From Alteromonas_E sp965248545 (GTDB lineage Bacteria > Pseudomonadota > Gammaproteobacteria > Enterobacterales > Alteromonadaceae), in assembly GCA_965248545.1 (NCBI GenBank), contig OZ252110.1:3162001-3226000 (forward strand): a DNA stretch of 64,000 nucleotides. Reading direction: 5' to 3'. The position numbers and the translations under genes were made by a program. Below, one piece after another: positions 16,729-26,389 of the stretch (its first letter is position 1; the number at the start of each line of letters is the position of its first letter). The notes beneath the pieces are model-generated. The model worked only from the letters and a program-made list of their open reading frames with translations. It was not told the DNA's origin and ran no database searches.

Positions 16729-18393
16729 CTAGGCTACTGCTTGTAACAACGATTTTGCGTTTGAGAGGGCGCTATCAGTGATTGTGTCGCCAGCCAATAA
16801 ACGGGCCAGCTCCGTAACTCTTGCTTTAGCATCTAAACGAACAATGTGTGTCTCAGTGCTTTCGGCCGATATTTTTTTAGTGACAAAATTCTGTTGGTGG
16901 GCCTGTGCAGCCACTTGTGGTAAATGGGTCACACACAGTACTTGATAGGATTTACCCATTTCTCGTAGCAATTGACCGACGATACTCGCAGTTGGGCCAC
17001 TAATGCCTGTATCAACTTCATCGAAAATTAACGTTGGCGGTAGGTCATTTTTAGCGGCGATCACATGCGTTGCTAATCCTACTCTGGCGAGTTCGCCTCC
17101 GGAAACGACTTTATCTAGGCTGTCGGCGTTTTGCCCAGGGTTTGTGGCGATTTTGAACGTTATTTTGTCAATACCATTGGGCGAGACCTGTTCCATTTGC
17201 TCAACGACGATTTCAAACGTCGCGTACGGCATATTCATGCGCTGAATTGACTGTTCTATCTTTTTCGACAACGCTTGCGCTGAGTGTAACCTCGAGGAAG
17301 ACAAAGCCAGAGCGTGATTCTTATATTGCCGCTCTTTTTCATCTAACGTCGATGCCATTTGCGAAAGCTCGTCAGTTGCTGATTCAATCGATTTCAGCTC
17401 GTCGACTAGTGCCATGTGGTGACTATACAAATGTTCGGGCATAACTTGGTGCTTTCTGGCCAGATCATTGACGGTATTGTATCGCTGCTCAACTTGTTGC
17501 ATTCGCATCGGATCAATGTCCAAGCCATCGCAATAGTCGCGCAGTTCATGAGCAGCTTCATCAATTTGAATACTTGCCTCATTTAACATGGTTACGATAG
17601 GTGTCAGACTCGCATCACTCTCACATAAATCAGCCAGGTTATCGGCGCTTTGTCGAATTGCACTCAGTGCGTTAAATTGCTCATCTTCGTACAGTCGATG
17701 GAAGCTACGTTGCGCTTGCTCTAACAATGTTTGGCTGTTAGACAATCGTTTGTGTTCGGTTTCTAGCTCGGTGAATTCATTTTCTTGTAAACCAAACTCA
17801 TCAAGTTCTGCAACTTGGTATTTCAGCAAATGCTTACGGTCTTGTAGGGTTTGCGATTCAGCTTGCAGTTGTTCATAACGGCGTTGTGTCGTTTGGAGGT
17901 CGGTACTGGCATATTTGACTTCATCAAGTAGCTGTTGGTGTGTGGCAAAACTATCCAGTAGTTGTCGTTGATTTGCTTCTTTCAGTAGCTGTTGATGCGC
18001 ATTTTGTCCGTGAATACTGATTAATTGTGCGCCTAATTCTTTTAATTGTTGCAGTGACACGGGAGAACCGTTAATAAACGCCTTTGAGCGGCCTTCAGCA
18101 GAGATAACGCGACGAATAAAGCAGTCGCCGTCATTCTCGAGTTCGTGCTCAGTTAACCAGGTCGCAGTCTGCGCCAGGCTGCTAATATCGAAATGGGCAA
18201 TAATCTCCGCCTTACTCGCTCCGCTTCTTACCATTGATGCGTCGGCACGACCGCCAGAGCATAACATCAGCGCATCTATGCCAATTGATTTACCCGCGCC
18301 AGTCTCACCGGTAATTGCGGTAAGCCCCGTTTCGAGTGACAACTCAATGTGTTTAACAACAGCAAAGTTTTTGATAGTGAGATGAGTGAGCAT
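16729..18393 (-). CDS. recN: DNA repair protein RecN
   Basis: An SMC-like ATPase of 554 residues that acts in double-strand break repair. The Walker A motif GETGAGKS is at 29-36. A long coiled coil spans about residues 150-370, and the C-terminal half has the ABC signature VSGGELARV followed by Walker B TLIFDEVDTGISG. The N-terminus MLTHLTIKNFAVVKHIEL is diagnostic. The first codon is only 9 bp from a LexA box and there is no clear Shine-Dalgarno. Two LexA boxes predict SOS induction. It is flanked by nadK and bamE as in other gammaproteobacteria. Confidence 0.97.
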   Translation of the reverse strand: MLTHLTIKNFAVVKHIELSLETGLTAITGETGAGKSIGIDALMLCSGGRADASMVRSGASKAEIIAHFDISSLAQTATWLTEHELENDGDCFIRRVISAEGRSKAFINGSPVSLQQLKELGAQLISIHGQNAHQQLLKEANQRQLLDSFATHQQLLDEVKYASTDLQTTQRRYEQLQAESQTLQDRKHLLKYQVAELDEFGLQENEFTELETEHKRLSNSQTLLEQAQRSFHRLYEDEQFNALSAIRQSADNLADLCESDASLTPIVTMLNEASIQIDEAAHELRDYCDGLDIDPMRMQQVEQRYNTVNDLARKHQVMPEHLYSHHMALVDELKSIESATDELSQMASTLDEKERQYKNHALALSSSRLHSAQALSKKIEQSIQRMNMPYATFEIVVEQMEQVSPNGIDKITFKIATNPGQNADSLDKVVSGGELARVGLATHVIAAKNDLPPTLIFDEVDTGISGPTASIVGQLLREMGKSYQVLCVTHLPQVAAQAHQQNFVTKKISAESTETHIVRLDAKARVTELARLLAGDTITDSALSNAKSLLQAVA

Positions 18394-18402
18394 GATCGTA
18401 AG

Positions 18403-18418
18403 CTATATAAATATACAG
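18403..18418 (-). promoter_or_regulatory. LexA box 2 of recN
   Basis: On the minus strand CTGTATATTTATATAG, matching CTGT-N8-ACAG with ATAG in the right half. It is close to the recN ATG and would block early transcription. Confidence 0.7.
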
Positions 18419-18421
18419 TAT

Positions 18422-18437
18422 GTGTAAATATATACAG
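18422..18437 (-). promoter_or_regulatory. LexA box 1 of recN
   Basis: On the minus strand CTGTATATATTTACAC, matching the SOS consensus CTGT-N8-ACAG except for the last base. It is followed 3 bp later by a second box. Multiple LexA boxes are usual for recN. Confidence 0.8.
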
Positions 18438-18522
18438 TATTTGTGCGATGTAAAGTAGTATTGCACTGTCAGCTTAAAAAAACGTTGTGATACTATTGCG
18501 AACAAGCAAAGACTTGCAAGGG

Positions 18523-19398
18523 TTAATATAGCTTGCTGCCCCATCCAAGTTTGTTTCGTAACACGGTAAAGTAGTTGTACCCCTTAGGGTGAACCAGAGA
18601 TAGCTTATCGCTGTTTTTACGCACACGAATTTCATCGCCAGGCAATACTGGCAGCACAATATGGCTGTCGCAACTGACCTGCAAGTTGTCACTATTGACC
18701 TTCGATACCCGCATTGACACAGTGCTATTGGCATCAACCACAATGGGGCGACTACTCAGCGTATGTGGAAACATTGGGACCATGGTCATCGCGTCTAGTT
18801 TAGGCATTAAAATTGGGCCGCCACCGGATAAAGAGTAAGCTGTTGAACCGGTTGGTGTCGCGATGATTAGGCCGTCAGACCGCTGAGAAAAGACAAAGTG
18901 ATCGTCGATGTAGACTTCAAACTCCATCATGTGTGCCACTTTACCATGGTGAAGCACGACTTCATTCACCGCCGAACTGGCGCTGATCAGTTGCTCATGA
19001 CGATAGACTTCAACTTCAAGTAGGAAGCGCTGTTCGATAATACATTCACCGGCGAACAGCAAACTCAATTGGTCGTGAATGTCATCTGGGCTGATGTCGG
19101 TTAAAAAGCCTAAGTTACCGCGGTTAACGCCGACAACAGCAACATTAAAGCGCGCTAGCACTCGGGCAGCACCAATCATGTTGCCATCACCACCAACCAC
19201 AATTGCTAGATCGGCTCGTTCGCCAATATCGACAAGTTTACAACAGTGTAAATCAGCGCCGTCAAACTCTTCGAAAATCGCTTCTTCAAGCAAGATTGTG
19301 CATTTTTGCTCTCTCAAAAATGTAATAACGGCTTCTAAGCTTTGATGGGAACCTTCATGGGCAGATTTGCCGATTAGTCCAACGGTCTGATAGGTCAT
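18523..19398 (-). CDS. nadK: NAD kinase
   Basis: This 291-residue enzyme phosphorylates NAD to NADP. The ATP-binding GGDGN motif is at 69-73, and VGVNRGNLGFLTDI, AVNEVVLHHG and TPTGSTAYSLSGGGPI follow in the order typical of the family. The start at 19398 begins MTYQTVGLIGK, the usual first strand. It lies upstream of recN. In E. coli its divergent neighbour is grpE; here a block of about 12 kb lies between them. Confidence 0.96.
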   Translation of the reverse strand: MTYQTVGLIGKSAHEGSHQSLEAVITFLREQKCTILLEEAIFEEFDGADLHCCKLVDIGERADLAIVVGGDGNMIGAARVLARFNVAVVGVNRGNLGFLTDISPDDIHDQLSLLFAGECIIEQRFLLEVEVYRHEQLISASSAVNEVVLHHGKVAHMMEFEVYIDDHFVFSQRSDGLIIATPTGSTAYSLSGGGPILMPKLDAMTMVPMFPHTLSSRPIVVDANSTVSMRVSKVNSDNLQVSCDSHIVLPVLPGDEIRVRKNSDKLSLVHPKGYNYFTVLRNKLGWGSKLY

Positions 19399-19477
19399 GC
19401 TTGCTAGGTTTTTCTCTGATCAGGGTCGAAACACTAGCATATCCATCGCTGAACACAAGTCGTTGATAATCAGTGGG

Positions 19478-20245
19478 CTATCGGCACGTCCACCCACCAT
19501 CTAAGATAAGCGTTTGTCCGGTGATGTTTCGCGCCGAGTTAGACATCAAGAAAGCAGCTGTATCTGCAAGCTCTTGAATATCGATAAAGGCTTTTTTCGG
19601 CATTGGCTCTAACATGATTTTATTGATCACATCTTCTTCGCTCAAATTATTCTCAATGGCTTGTGCGGCTATTTGCTGCTCAACCAGTGGTGTTTTGACA
19701 TAGGCAGGGCACAGTGTGTTGATGGTGATATCACAATCGCCCGTTTCAAGCGCGACAGTTTTGGCAAAACCTAGTAGTCCGTGTTTGGCCGCCACATAAG
19801 CAGATTTAAACGGAGACGCAATAACAGAATGAATCGAACCGACGTTGATGATTCGGCCAAAGTTTTGTTCGCGCATATGCGGCAAGAATGCTTGAGTTAG
19901 CAGGGCAGGGCCAACGAGCATCACTTGAATCAATTGCTGCCATTTTTCAGCAGGAAAATCTTCCAATCGAGAGACGTGCTGAATCCCGGCATTATTAATC
20001 AGAATATCTACAGGCGTCTCTTGTAGTGCTGCTGGCAACGCTGACACTTGGGCGGCGTCGCATACGTTTAGTGCGATTGCAGTGCTTGAAAACCCTTGTT
20101 TAGTTAGCTCACTACAAGCAGTTTCGGCAGCGGCTTGGTTGAGATCCGCAATGATAACGTGATGCCCATCACTTGCTAATTTACTGGCAACACCAAACCC
20201 AATGCCACTGGCGCCGCCAGTGACTAAAATATTTCGTTGAGACAT
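19478..20245 (-). CDS. bdhA: 3-hydroxybutyrate dehydrogenase
   Basis: A 255-residue SDR that oxidises D-3-hydroxybutyrate to acetoacetate with NAD. The cofactor loop TGGASGIGFG is at 9-18, Asp34 after beta-2 favours NAD, NNAGIQHV is at 84-91, and the catalytic Ser137, Tyr150 and Lys154 are present. LCPAYVKTPLVEQQI and the C-terminal ITGQTLILDGGWTCR (near-identical to known BdhA ends) support the assignment over generic SDRs. It is last in a four-gene run with a PHB depolymerase and a hydroxybutyrate-type permease, which agrees with the substrate. Confidence 0.92.
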   Translation of the reverse strand: MSQRNILVTGGASGIGFGVASKLASDGHHVIIADLNQAAAETACSELTKQGFSSTAIALNVCDAAQVSALPAALQETPVDILINNAGIQHVSRLEDFPAEKWQQLIQVMLVGPALLTQAFLPHMREQNFGRIINVGSIHSVIASPFKSAYVAAKHGLLGFAKTVALETGDCDITINTLCPAYVKTPLVEQQIAAQAIENNLSEEDVINKIMLEPMPKKAFIDIQELADTAAFLMSNSARNITGQTLILDGGWTCR

Positions 20246-20257
20246 GTGATTTCCTGT

Positions 20258-21265
20258 TTATTCTAAAGCAGCAAAGCCGGTATTAATGTTGTTTACCATA
20301 TTCACAACCGCTTGAATTTGCACTGCGCCTTTAGTCGCATAATTGTCACCTGTGTATCCCCACCAGTCCCAACAACCTTGTGGATTTAGCGGTAGAAACA
20401 TGGACTTTTTGGTTTGCGGGTAAAGCACGACGATTGAATTGGTATCTGCCCACTGATTCAAGCCAGTGTTGGCCGCATATTCGGTGCCCACGGCATCAGC
20501 ATTCTGATTACATCCGTGAAAGCTGATATGGACTTTACATTGTTGATTCTCACAGGTTGCAGGGACGTACGCATAGCCGGTTTCATCTAATCCCTTGGCT
20601 TCGTCGCCACCCAATGCTTGTTGATCAAATGCGTGCAGCTTACCGGCCTGCTGTGTGGCTTTTGGGGCCAGCGTGCCGAGCAGGTGGGCCAGCATTTCAC
20701 CGGCCGCATCGTAGTTACAGGCACCGATAAAAGGCGATTCTGATACGGCACAGTCTGTACCTTGCTGTTCGGTCGGGAAGTGATGACCAAAGGGTTGGTC
20801 ATTGACGTAAACAAGGTTGTTAGCGTCAACCCATGATTGATACTGCACGACCAATTTGTCCGCCGCATCGCGGTTGACCGTCTTGTCATTTAAGCCGTGT
20901 AAAATCCAGACTTTGTCTTCTTTAAGGTTACTCAATGCTGGCAGTAAACCTTCGGTGGCATACGCTTGCGTTAGATCCATTAAGCTGTCTAAATCAATAG
21001 GCGATTCGGTTTTAGACACACATTGGTTCAAAGCGACTGCAATATCGCCACGAGCACAATAGTAAGGGCCCGTCCCGATTAGGCCAGCGCCAGATACCCA
21101 ATCGCTATTGGTAAGATGAAATTGCGTTGCCATGTAACCACCACTGGACAAACCGCTTACCGTAGTCTGTTCAAGGTCCAAAGAAACCGGCGGTAAAGCG
21201 TTGGCTGACGCTGCATACATTGCCAACCCTGGCAGTAAGATAAGTACCGGTGATAATTTTTGCAT
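20258..21265 (-). CDS. Secreted polyhydroxybutyrate depolymerase-type esterase
   Basis: A 335-residue alpha/beta hydrolase with a signal peptide (about 1-23, cleaved after ANA). The lipase-like box GLSSG (38-42) puts the nucleophile at Ser40, very near the mature N-terminus. The late motif VHISFHGCNQNAD and the aromatic stretch PQGCWDWWGYTGDNYA are typical of the PHB depolymerase/feruloyl-esterase-like family. The expected reaction is extracellular hydrolysis of poly-3-hydroxybutyrate. It lacks a separate substrate-binding domain, so short oligomers are also possible. It is followed after 12 bp by bdhA. Confidence 0.85.
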   Translation of the reverse strand: MQKLSPVLILLPGLAMYAASANALPPVSLDLEQTTVSGLSSGGYMATQFHLTNSDWVSGAGLIGTGPYYCARGDIAVALNQCVSKTESPIDLDSLMDLTQAYATEGLLPALSNLKEDKVWILHGLNDKTVNRDAADKLVVQYQSWVDANNLVYVNDQPFGHHFPTEQQGTDCAVSESPFIGACNYDAAGEMLAHLLGTLAPKATQQAGKLHAFDQQALGGDEAKGLDETGYAYVPATCENQQCKVHISFHGCNQNADAVGTEYAANTGLNQWADTNSIVVLYPQTKKSMFLPLNPQGCWDWWGYTGDNYATKGAVQIQAVVNMVNNINTGFAALE

Positions 21266-21279
21266 AGTGAAGTCCTTAT

Positions 21280-22473
21280 TTAGTCTGCAAGGAATTGACG
21301 GATAGTTTCACTGTGTTGGGCGATGCCTGTAACGCCTTCTAAGTGACCCAATGAACCCGCCAAATAACCAATTTCTGAGCTTTTCCCCAACCCCGTCATG
21401 ACTTGGTGGGCTCGCTCAGCGTGATAAGGCATCAACAATAAATCCTGATTGGCGGGCAGGAACAAGGTTTTAGCCTCAATACTGGTCAAGCCTTGTTTTA
21501 AAGACTCTTGCTGACCGGCTAGAAACAGCTGGCAGGCGCGCACTAAGTAGAGTAGGTGGTTTGCGTCCATACTTGCTGCACGCGCAGCCGCTCTATCTGA
21601 TAGCCACTGTGTAATCGCGTGATTGGCGGTAATGTCGTGCAATGGCGCTTGCTCGAGTGGCGAGTGATTCAGGTTTTCACCTTGCTGATTGAAAAAGTCT
21701 GGGGTTAATGCAACTTGGGTAATGAACATCAGTGCCGCGGTCAGGCCCGCGACGGGAGGATTCGAAGCGTAATAGTTGCCTTGATTCCAATTTGGGTCGA
21801 GCTTTATTGGAATGGCCCACTGTTCCAAAGCCGTGGTTGTCCACGCGTCAGCATGTGCAGCGCCAATCACTGAGATCAAGCGTTCTACTTTGTCTGGATA
21901 GGCGCTAGCCCACTCAATGGCTTGCATTGAGCCCATCGAAGGGCCGGCAACGGCATAAAGTTTTTCAATTCCGAGGCTGTCCAGAACTGCTTTCTGAACA
22001 TTGACTAAGTCGCGCATGGTAATTACCGGAAAATTTAAGCCATACGGCTTACCGGTTTTGGGGTTAATTGACGCTGGTCCAGTTGTTATGACGTTTTTAT
22101 CATGTACACCAAGGTTCGCAAGCGAATCTACACTGATAACAAAAAATTTGTTGGTATCGATGGCTTTACCCGGGCCGATAATGGTGTCCCAGTATCCTGG
22201 CGCCGGGTCATCCGGATGATACTTACCTGCAGCATGAGAATTACCGGTGAAATAGTGCGTGATCAAAATGACGTTGTCTTTTTGCTCATTTAATTGACCA
22301 TAGCTTTCCCATCCGATCTGCACCTCTTCAATCGTCTGACCGTTAAATGTAGTAAAACGCTCGATCTCAAAACGTTGTTTTTCAACCAACAAAGATTCGG
22401 CGCGCAACGGCAAGCACACCAATAGTGCTAGGTATAAAAGTCCACTGATGCCAATTCGAAGGCGATTTATCAC
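21280..22473 (-). CDS. Secreted MetX-like alpha/beta hydrolase
   Basis: A 397-residue protein of the homoserine O-acetyltransferase-like fold with an N-terminal signal sequence (about 1-25). The nucleophile elbow AGPSMGSMQ gives Ser179, and HYFTGNSHAAGKY, SVDSLANLG and a late Gly-His-Leu-Glu support the fold. A cytoplasmic biosynthetic MetX would not be exported, so an acyl-hydrolase role is more likely here. Given its place between a PHB depolymerase and a permease, I infer hydrolysis of hydroxybutyrate oligomers in the periplasm; this is not shown by the sequence alone. Confidence 0.75.
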   Translation of the reverse strand: MINRLRIGISGLLYLALLVCLPLRAESLLVEKQRFEIERFTTFNGQTIEEVQIGWESYGQLNEQKDNVILITHYFTGNSHAAGKYHPDDPAPGYWDTIIGPGKAIDTNKFFVISVDSLANLGVHDKNVITTGPASINPKTGKPYGLNFPVITMRDLVNVQKAVLDSLGIEKLYAVAGPSMGSMQAIEWASAYPDKVERLISVIGAAHADAWTTTALEQWAIPIKLDPNWNQGNYYASNPPVAGLTAALMFITQVALTPDFFNQQGENLNHSPLEQAPLHDITANHAITQWLSDRAAARAASMDANHLLYLVRACQLFLAGQQESLKQGLTSIEAKTLFLPANQDLLLMPYHAERAHQVMTGLGKSSEIGYLAGSLGHLEGVTGIAQHSETIRQFLAD

Positions 22474-22484
22474 TACAATGCTCC

Positions 22485-23780
22485 TTAGAAAATACTGAAT
22501 AAGCCAATAGCCATCATTAAACCAACCAGAGGCACGACGACCGTTAGCGCCGCAAGGGGCCAGTACGCTGCTTGGTGAGTTTCACCACAAATAGCGCGAA
22601 TAGTCGTTACTACGTAGCCATTGTGAGGAAGCGAGTCCAATGCGCCTGATGAAATTGACACAATCCTATGTAGCTCTTCCGGATCGACACCTTGGTCAAG
22701 GTAGTGTGGGCCGACGAGTGGTAGGGCGATTGCTTGACCACCTGAAGCTGAGCCAGTTAAACCGGCGATCACACTAACGGCAATAGCAGCACCAATCAGC
22801 TCATTGCCTGGCAGGTGCGTCATCACCTCGACCGTTGCTTGGAATGCTTCGGTAGACTTGGCGATCGAACCAAAGCCGACAACTGCGGCGGTATTGCCGA
22901 TGGCGAGCAAAGCACCGGTAGTACCTAAATTAACTGCTTTCGGTAAGTTGTGAAAATGCTGAAAGTTGATCGCCATCAGCGCTAACACGCCGCCGCCAAG
23001 GGCCACGATCAATGCTAATTGGGCCAGCGCCTCGTGTAATGTGAAAGACAAAACAAGCACCACAATCAATGGAATGATACCTGTCATCGGATGCGGGTAG
23101 TCCCGCACCGGAATCTCTGGGTCGCTGCTTCGCGCTTCGAAATGTTCGCCATCGGCAACCGCTTTTCCAATCATACGTTTGAGCCACCAATAGCCGAAAA
23201 GGGCCATAAAAACAGCCACAACAAAACTGACTTCCCAGGCCGCAAATGGGGACGTACCTAAATATTTTATCGGGATCCAGTTTTGAATTTCGGGTGAGCC
23301 GGCGGAGGTCATGGTGAACGTGACTGAACCGAACGCCATGGTTGCAGGAATAAATCTACGCGGTAGATTGGCATCTTTAAACAAGCTTAATGCCATTGGA
23401 TAGACTGAAAACGCGACGATAAAGACGCTGACGCCACCGTATGTCAGAATGGCGCAAGCAAGCACAACGGCTAGTACTGCGCGATGGAAGCCGAGTTTCT
23501 CGACTATCCACTTCGCAACTGCATCAGCGGCACCGGTATCTTCCATAAACTTGCCGAACAATGCGCCAAGCAAAAACATAAAGAACCATGACGCGATAAA
23601 GCCGGTAAAGCCTTCCATATATGTCGTGACAAAATTTCCGTCACCAATAAATACGGGTAAACCGCTAGTGAGTGCAACAATCAGCGCACACAGCGGGGCG
23701 GCGATAAATAAGTTCATCCCGCGAATGGTTAGAAAAATCAGTAGCGCTAAGCCGCCGACTAATCCAATTAAACTGAGCAT
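22485..23780 (-). CDS. GntP-family permease, probable hydroxybutyrate transporter
   Basis: An inner-membrane transporter of 431 residues with about 12 hydrophobic segments. It belongs to the GntP family: GALFGKFMEDTGAADAVAKWIV, YGGVSVFIVAFSVYPMA, TGSASGGQAIALPL and SSGALDSLPHNGYVVTTI are all conserved there. GntP members carry gluconate and other hydroxy acids; one branch takes D-3-hydroxybutyrate. The downstream genes for PHB hydrolysis and hydroxybutyrate oxidation favour the latter substrate. It is the first gene of the minus-strand run, divergent from the TonB receptor at 23983. Confidence 0.85.
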   Translation of the reverse strand: MLSLIGLVGGLALLIFLTIRGMNLFIAAPLCALIVALTSGLPVFIGDGNFVTTYMEGFTGFIASWFFMFLLGALFGKFMEDTGAADAVAKWIVEKLGFHRAVLAVVLACAILTYGGVSVFIVAFSVYPMALSLFKDANLPRRFIPATMAFGSVTFTMTSAGSPEIQNWIPIKYLGTSPFAAWEVSFVVAVFMALFGYWWLKRMIGKAVADGEHFEARSSDPEIPVRDYPHPMTGIIPLIVVLVLSFTLHEALAQLALIVALGGGVLALMAINFQHFHNLPKAVNLGTTGALLAIGNTAAVVGFGSIAKSTEAFQATVEVMTHLPGNELIGAAIAVSVIAGLTGSASGGQAIALPLVGPHYLDQGVDPEELHRIVSISSGALDSLPHNGYVVTTIRAICGETHQAAYWPLAALTVVVPLVGLMMAIGLFSIF

Positions 23781-23982
23781 AATGTGTTTTCCTAAATGAG
23801 TACTGTGACCGCAGTCTCCTGAAAACTAAGGTCATTATTGTCGTTAAACTGGCAAACTTCCCATAGTACCATCGTACTACATACCTTAACTTCGATTTCA
23901 CATAGATTTAACACAGACCGCAGCTCTGCTCGCAAAATACGTAAATAAAATAACGATGAAAAGTTCTACAAGGGACAAGATT

Positions 23983-26286
23983 ATGCAAACACAAACCTAC
24001 CCGCAGCGCTTCACACGCAGCCTATGTGCAGTAGCTATTACTTCTGCACTCGCGAGTGCACCATTGACGGCAATTGCGCAACAGCAAGACGCAGAGGAGT
24101 CTGCAGTAAAACTCGAACGTATCGAAGTAACTGCGCGTAAGACTGTTGAGTCCTTACAAGAAGTACCAGTGGCGATTACATCTTTAGGGTCTGTCGAATT
24201 AGACCAAAAAGGTATTTCAGTGATCACTGAACTTCAACAGTTTTCTCCCAATACCACGCTGCAAACCAGTCGTGGTACAAACTCTACGCTAACCGCATTT
24301 ATCCGCGGTCTCGGGCAACAAGATCCTCTGTGGGGATATGAGCCTGGCGTGGGGATTTACGTTGACGACGTTTATTTGGCCAGACCACAAGGCGCGGTAT
24401 TGGACTTGTTGGACGTAGAACGAATTGAAGTTTTACGCGGTCCACAGGGTACGCTTTACGGCAAAAACACCATCGGCGGTGCGGTCAAATATGTCACCAA
24501 AGAGATGACGGGTGATACCACGTTTGATATTCGCGGGACTGTGGGAAGTTACTCACAACGCGATCTTAAAGTAACGGGGCAAATGCCACTGATTGAAGAC
24601 AAGCTCTACGTGGGATTTGGGTATGCCAATCTGAATCGAGACGGTTTTGGTGAGTACTTGCAATCTGCTATCCCTGGTCAAGACTTGGAAAACTACAACA
24701 AAGATCTCTGGGCGGCGCGCTTAACGGTCGAAATTAACCCTGCAGATGATTGGTTTATTCGCCTAGGCTGGGATAAGACCGAAGATACTTCCAATGCCAA
24801 AGGCGGCTATCGCTTATTGCCAAGCGTGTTAACGGACGCACCTGTACCTGACAGTGTTTTTGATTCTTATACCAGTATGCCGACGTTCAACGAGGTAACC
24901 TTGGAAGGGTTTAGCTGGATGATTCGTCACGAATACTCAGATAACCTTGAATTCAAATACATTGGCTCGTCACGCGAGGGGTATTCGCCAACTAACATCG
25001 ATTTTGACAATACACCGCTCGATATCTTTGATGTTCCTGCGGAATATGATGATGAAAATACTACTCACGAGCTACAGGCGAACTACACGTCTGATTCGTA
25101 TTCATTGGTCAGTGGTCTGTATTTCTACGAAGGGGATTCGTGCGGCAATTTTGATGCCATTTTGGGTTTCTTAGGACGAGCAGCATTTGGTGTACCAGGT
25201 CTGACTCGTGAAGTAACCGGCTGTAACAATAGTGAAAGTTGGGCAGCTTATACTCAAGCCAATTTCGATTTGACTGAAAACCTTTCAATGTCAGTCGGCG
25301 CGCGTTACACCGATGAAGAAAAACAAGCGACAGTTAATAATGGTTTGATTTTCGACAATGTATACCCTTACAGCGATTGGATCCCAGGCTATGTGCGCCC
25401 AGATGGACAGTTAGTACCGCAGGTATTGGGTACTGATAGTGACGGTGATGGTGTATTAGATGCGCCGGCAGTACAGAGTTGGTCGCGCTTTACACCTCGT
25501 ATTGGGATCGAATATCAGGCCAATAATGATTTGATGTTCTATGCGAGTTACTCACAGGGCTTCAAGTCCGGTACATTTAACCCGCGTGCCACCGATAATG
25601 AGCCTGGCGTTGATCCTGAAATCGTTGATTCATATGAAATTGGAATGAAGAGTGATTGGGGTGATAACCTGCGTGCTAACGTCACCTTGTTCACCTATGA
25701 TCACAGTGATCGCCAATACATTGGTATTGAAGGCAACAGCAATGACCCAACAGCATTACTCCAACGCCTTCGAAATGCTGCAGAAACATCAGCAGATGGC
25801 TTAGAGGCTGACTTCACTTACGTGGCGACTGATAATTTACAATTGAATCTTTCAGTTGGTTACATTGACTTCGAAATCAAACGCAACGATGCGATTCCGC
25901 CACTCATCGGTTTATCAAATACTCCAGAACTTACCTATAACTTGGCCGCAACGTATGTAATGGAATCATCAGTGGGTGATTTTGTATTCAATGCAAATTA
26001 CTACCGCCGTGATGATTATCTCATTTTTGAAACCAGTGACCTGATCAAGCAGGATGCCTATGGAATGGTTAACTTAAGCGTCAGTTGGGAAAGTGTTGAG
26101 GGTGATTGGTATGCCAGTTTGCATGCTAAGAACTTAACAGATGAAGAGTACATCGTTGGGGGCTACGACTTCGTGACACGTAACGAAGACGGCTCTCTTG
26201 GTCCAGGTCTCGGCGGTGATACAACATTGATTGGCTACTATGGCGATCCGCGCACTGTGCATTTGACCGTGGGATATCGTTTCTAA
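23983..26286 (+). CDS. TonB-dependent outer-membrane receptor
   Basis: A 767-residue receptor with a signal peptide (cleaved near AIAQQ). The TonB box region lies around KLERIEVTARKTVESLQEVPVAIT. The plug domain follows, with FIRGLGQQDP, VGIYVDDVY and RIEVLRGPQGTLYGKNTIGGAV. The barrel ends YGDPRTVHLTVGYRF with a terminal Phe. The ATG at 23983 has an AAGGGAC ribosome site; the frame is open to 23956. This subfamily often imports non-iron substrates. Its divergent position to the PHB/hydroxybutyrate genes makes an oligomer uptake role plausible, but iron uptake is not excluded. It is closed by a terminator at 26313. Confidence 0.92.
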   Translation: MQTQTYPQRFTRSLCAVAITSALASAPLTAIAQQQDAEESAVKLERIEVTARKTVESLQEVPVAITSLGSVELDQKGISVITELQQFSPNTTLQTSRGTNSTLTAFIRGLGQQDPLWGYEPGVGIYVDDVYLARPQGAVLDLLDVERIEVLRGPQGTLYGKNTIGGAVKYVTKEMTGDTTFDIRGTVGSYSQRDLKVTGQMPLIEDKLYVGFGYANLNRDGFGEYLQSAIPGQDLENYNKDLWAARLTVEINPADDWFIRLGWDKTEDTSNAKGGYRLLPSVLTDAPVPDSVFDSYTSMPTFNEVTLEGFSWMIRHEYSDNLEFKYIGSSREGYSPTNIDFDNTPLDIFDVPAEYDDENTTHELQANYTSDSYSLVSGLYFYEGDSCGNFDAILGFLGRAAFGVPGLTREVTGCNNSESWAAYTQANFDLTENLSMSVGARYTDEEKQATVNNGLIFDNVYPYSDWIPGYVRPDGQLVPQVLGTDSDGDGVLDAPAVQSWSRFTPRIGIEYQANNDLMFYASYSQGFKSGTFNPRATDNEPGVDPEIVDSYEIGMKSDWGDNLRANVTLFTYDHSDRQYIGIEGNSNDPTALLQRLRNAAETSADGLEADFTYVATDNLQLNLSVGYIDFEIKRNDAIPPLIGLSNTPELTYNLAATYVMESSVGDFVFNANYYRRDDYLIFETSDLIKQDAYGMVNLSVSWESVEGDWYASLHAKNLTDEEYIVGGYDFVTRNEDGSLGPGLGGDTTLIGYYGDPRTVHLTVGYRF

Positions 26287-26312
26287 ATATTCGTCCTTCA
26301 TGGGTGTTCCTT

Positions 26313-26334
26313 GGCGGCTTCGGCCGCCTTTTTT
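26313..26334 (+). terminator. Terminator after the TonB receptor
   Basis: GGCGGC (26313-26318), a TTCG tetraloop, GCCGCC (26323-26328) and six T: a textbook rho-independent terminator. Confidence 0.95.
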
Positions 26335-26389
26335 GTGTTAGATTAACTACTATAGATCCGTTACTTAGTTGAATATGGAACCAACATTG

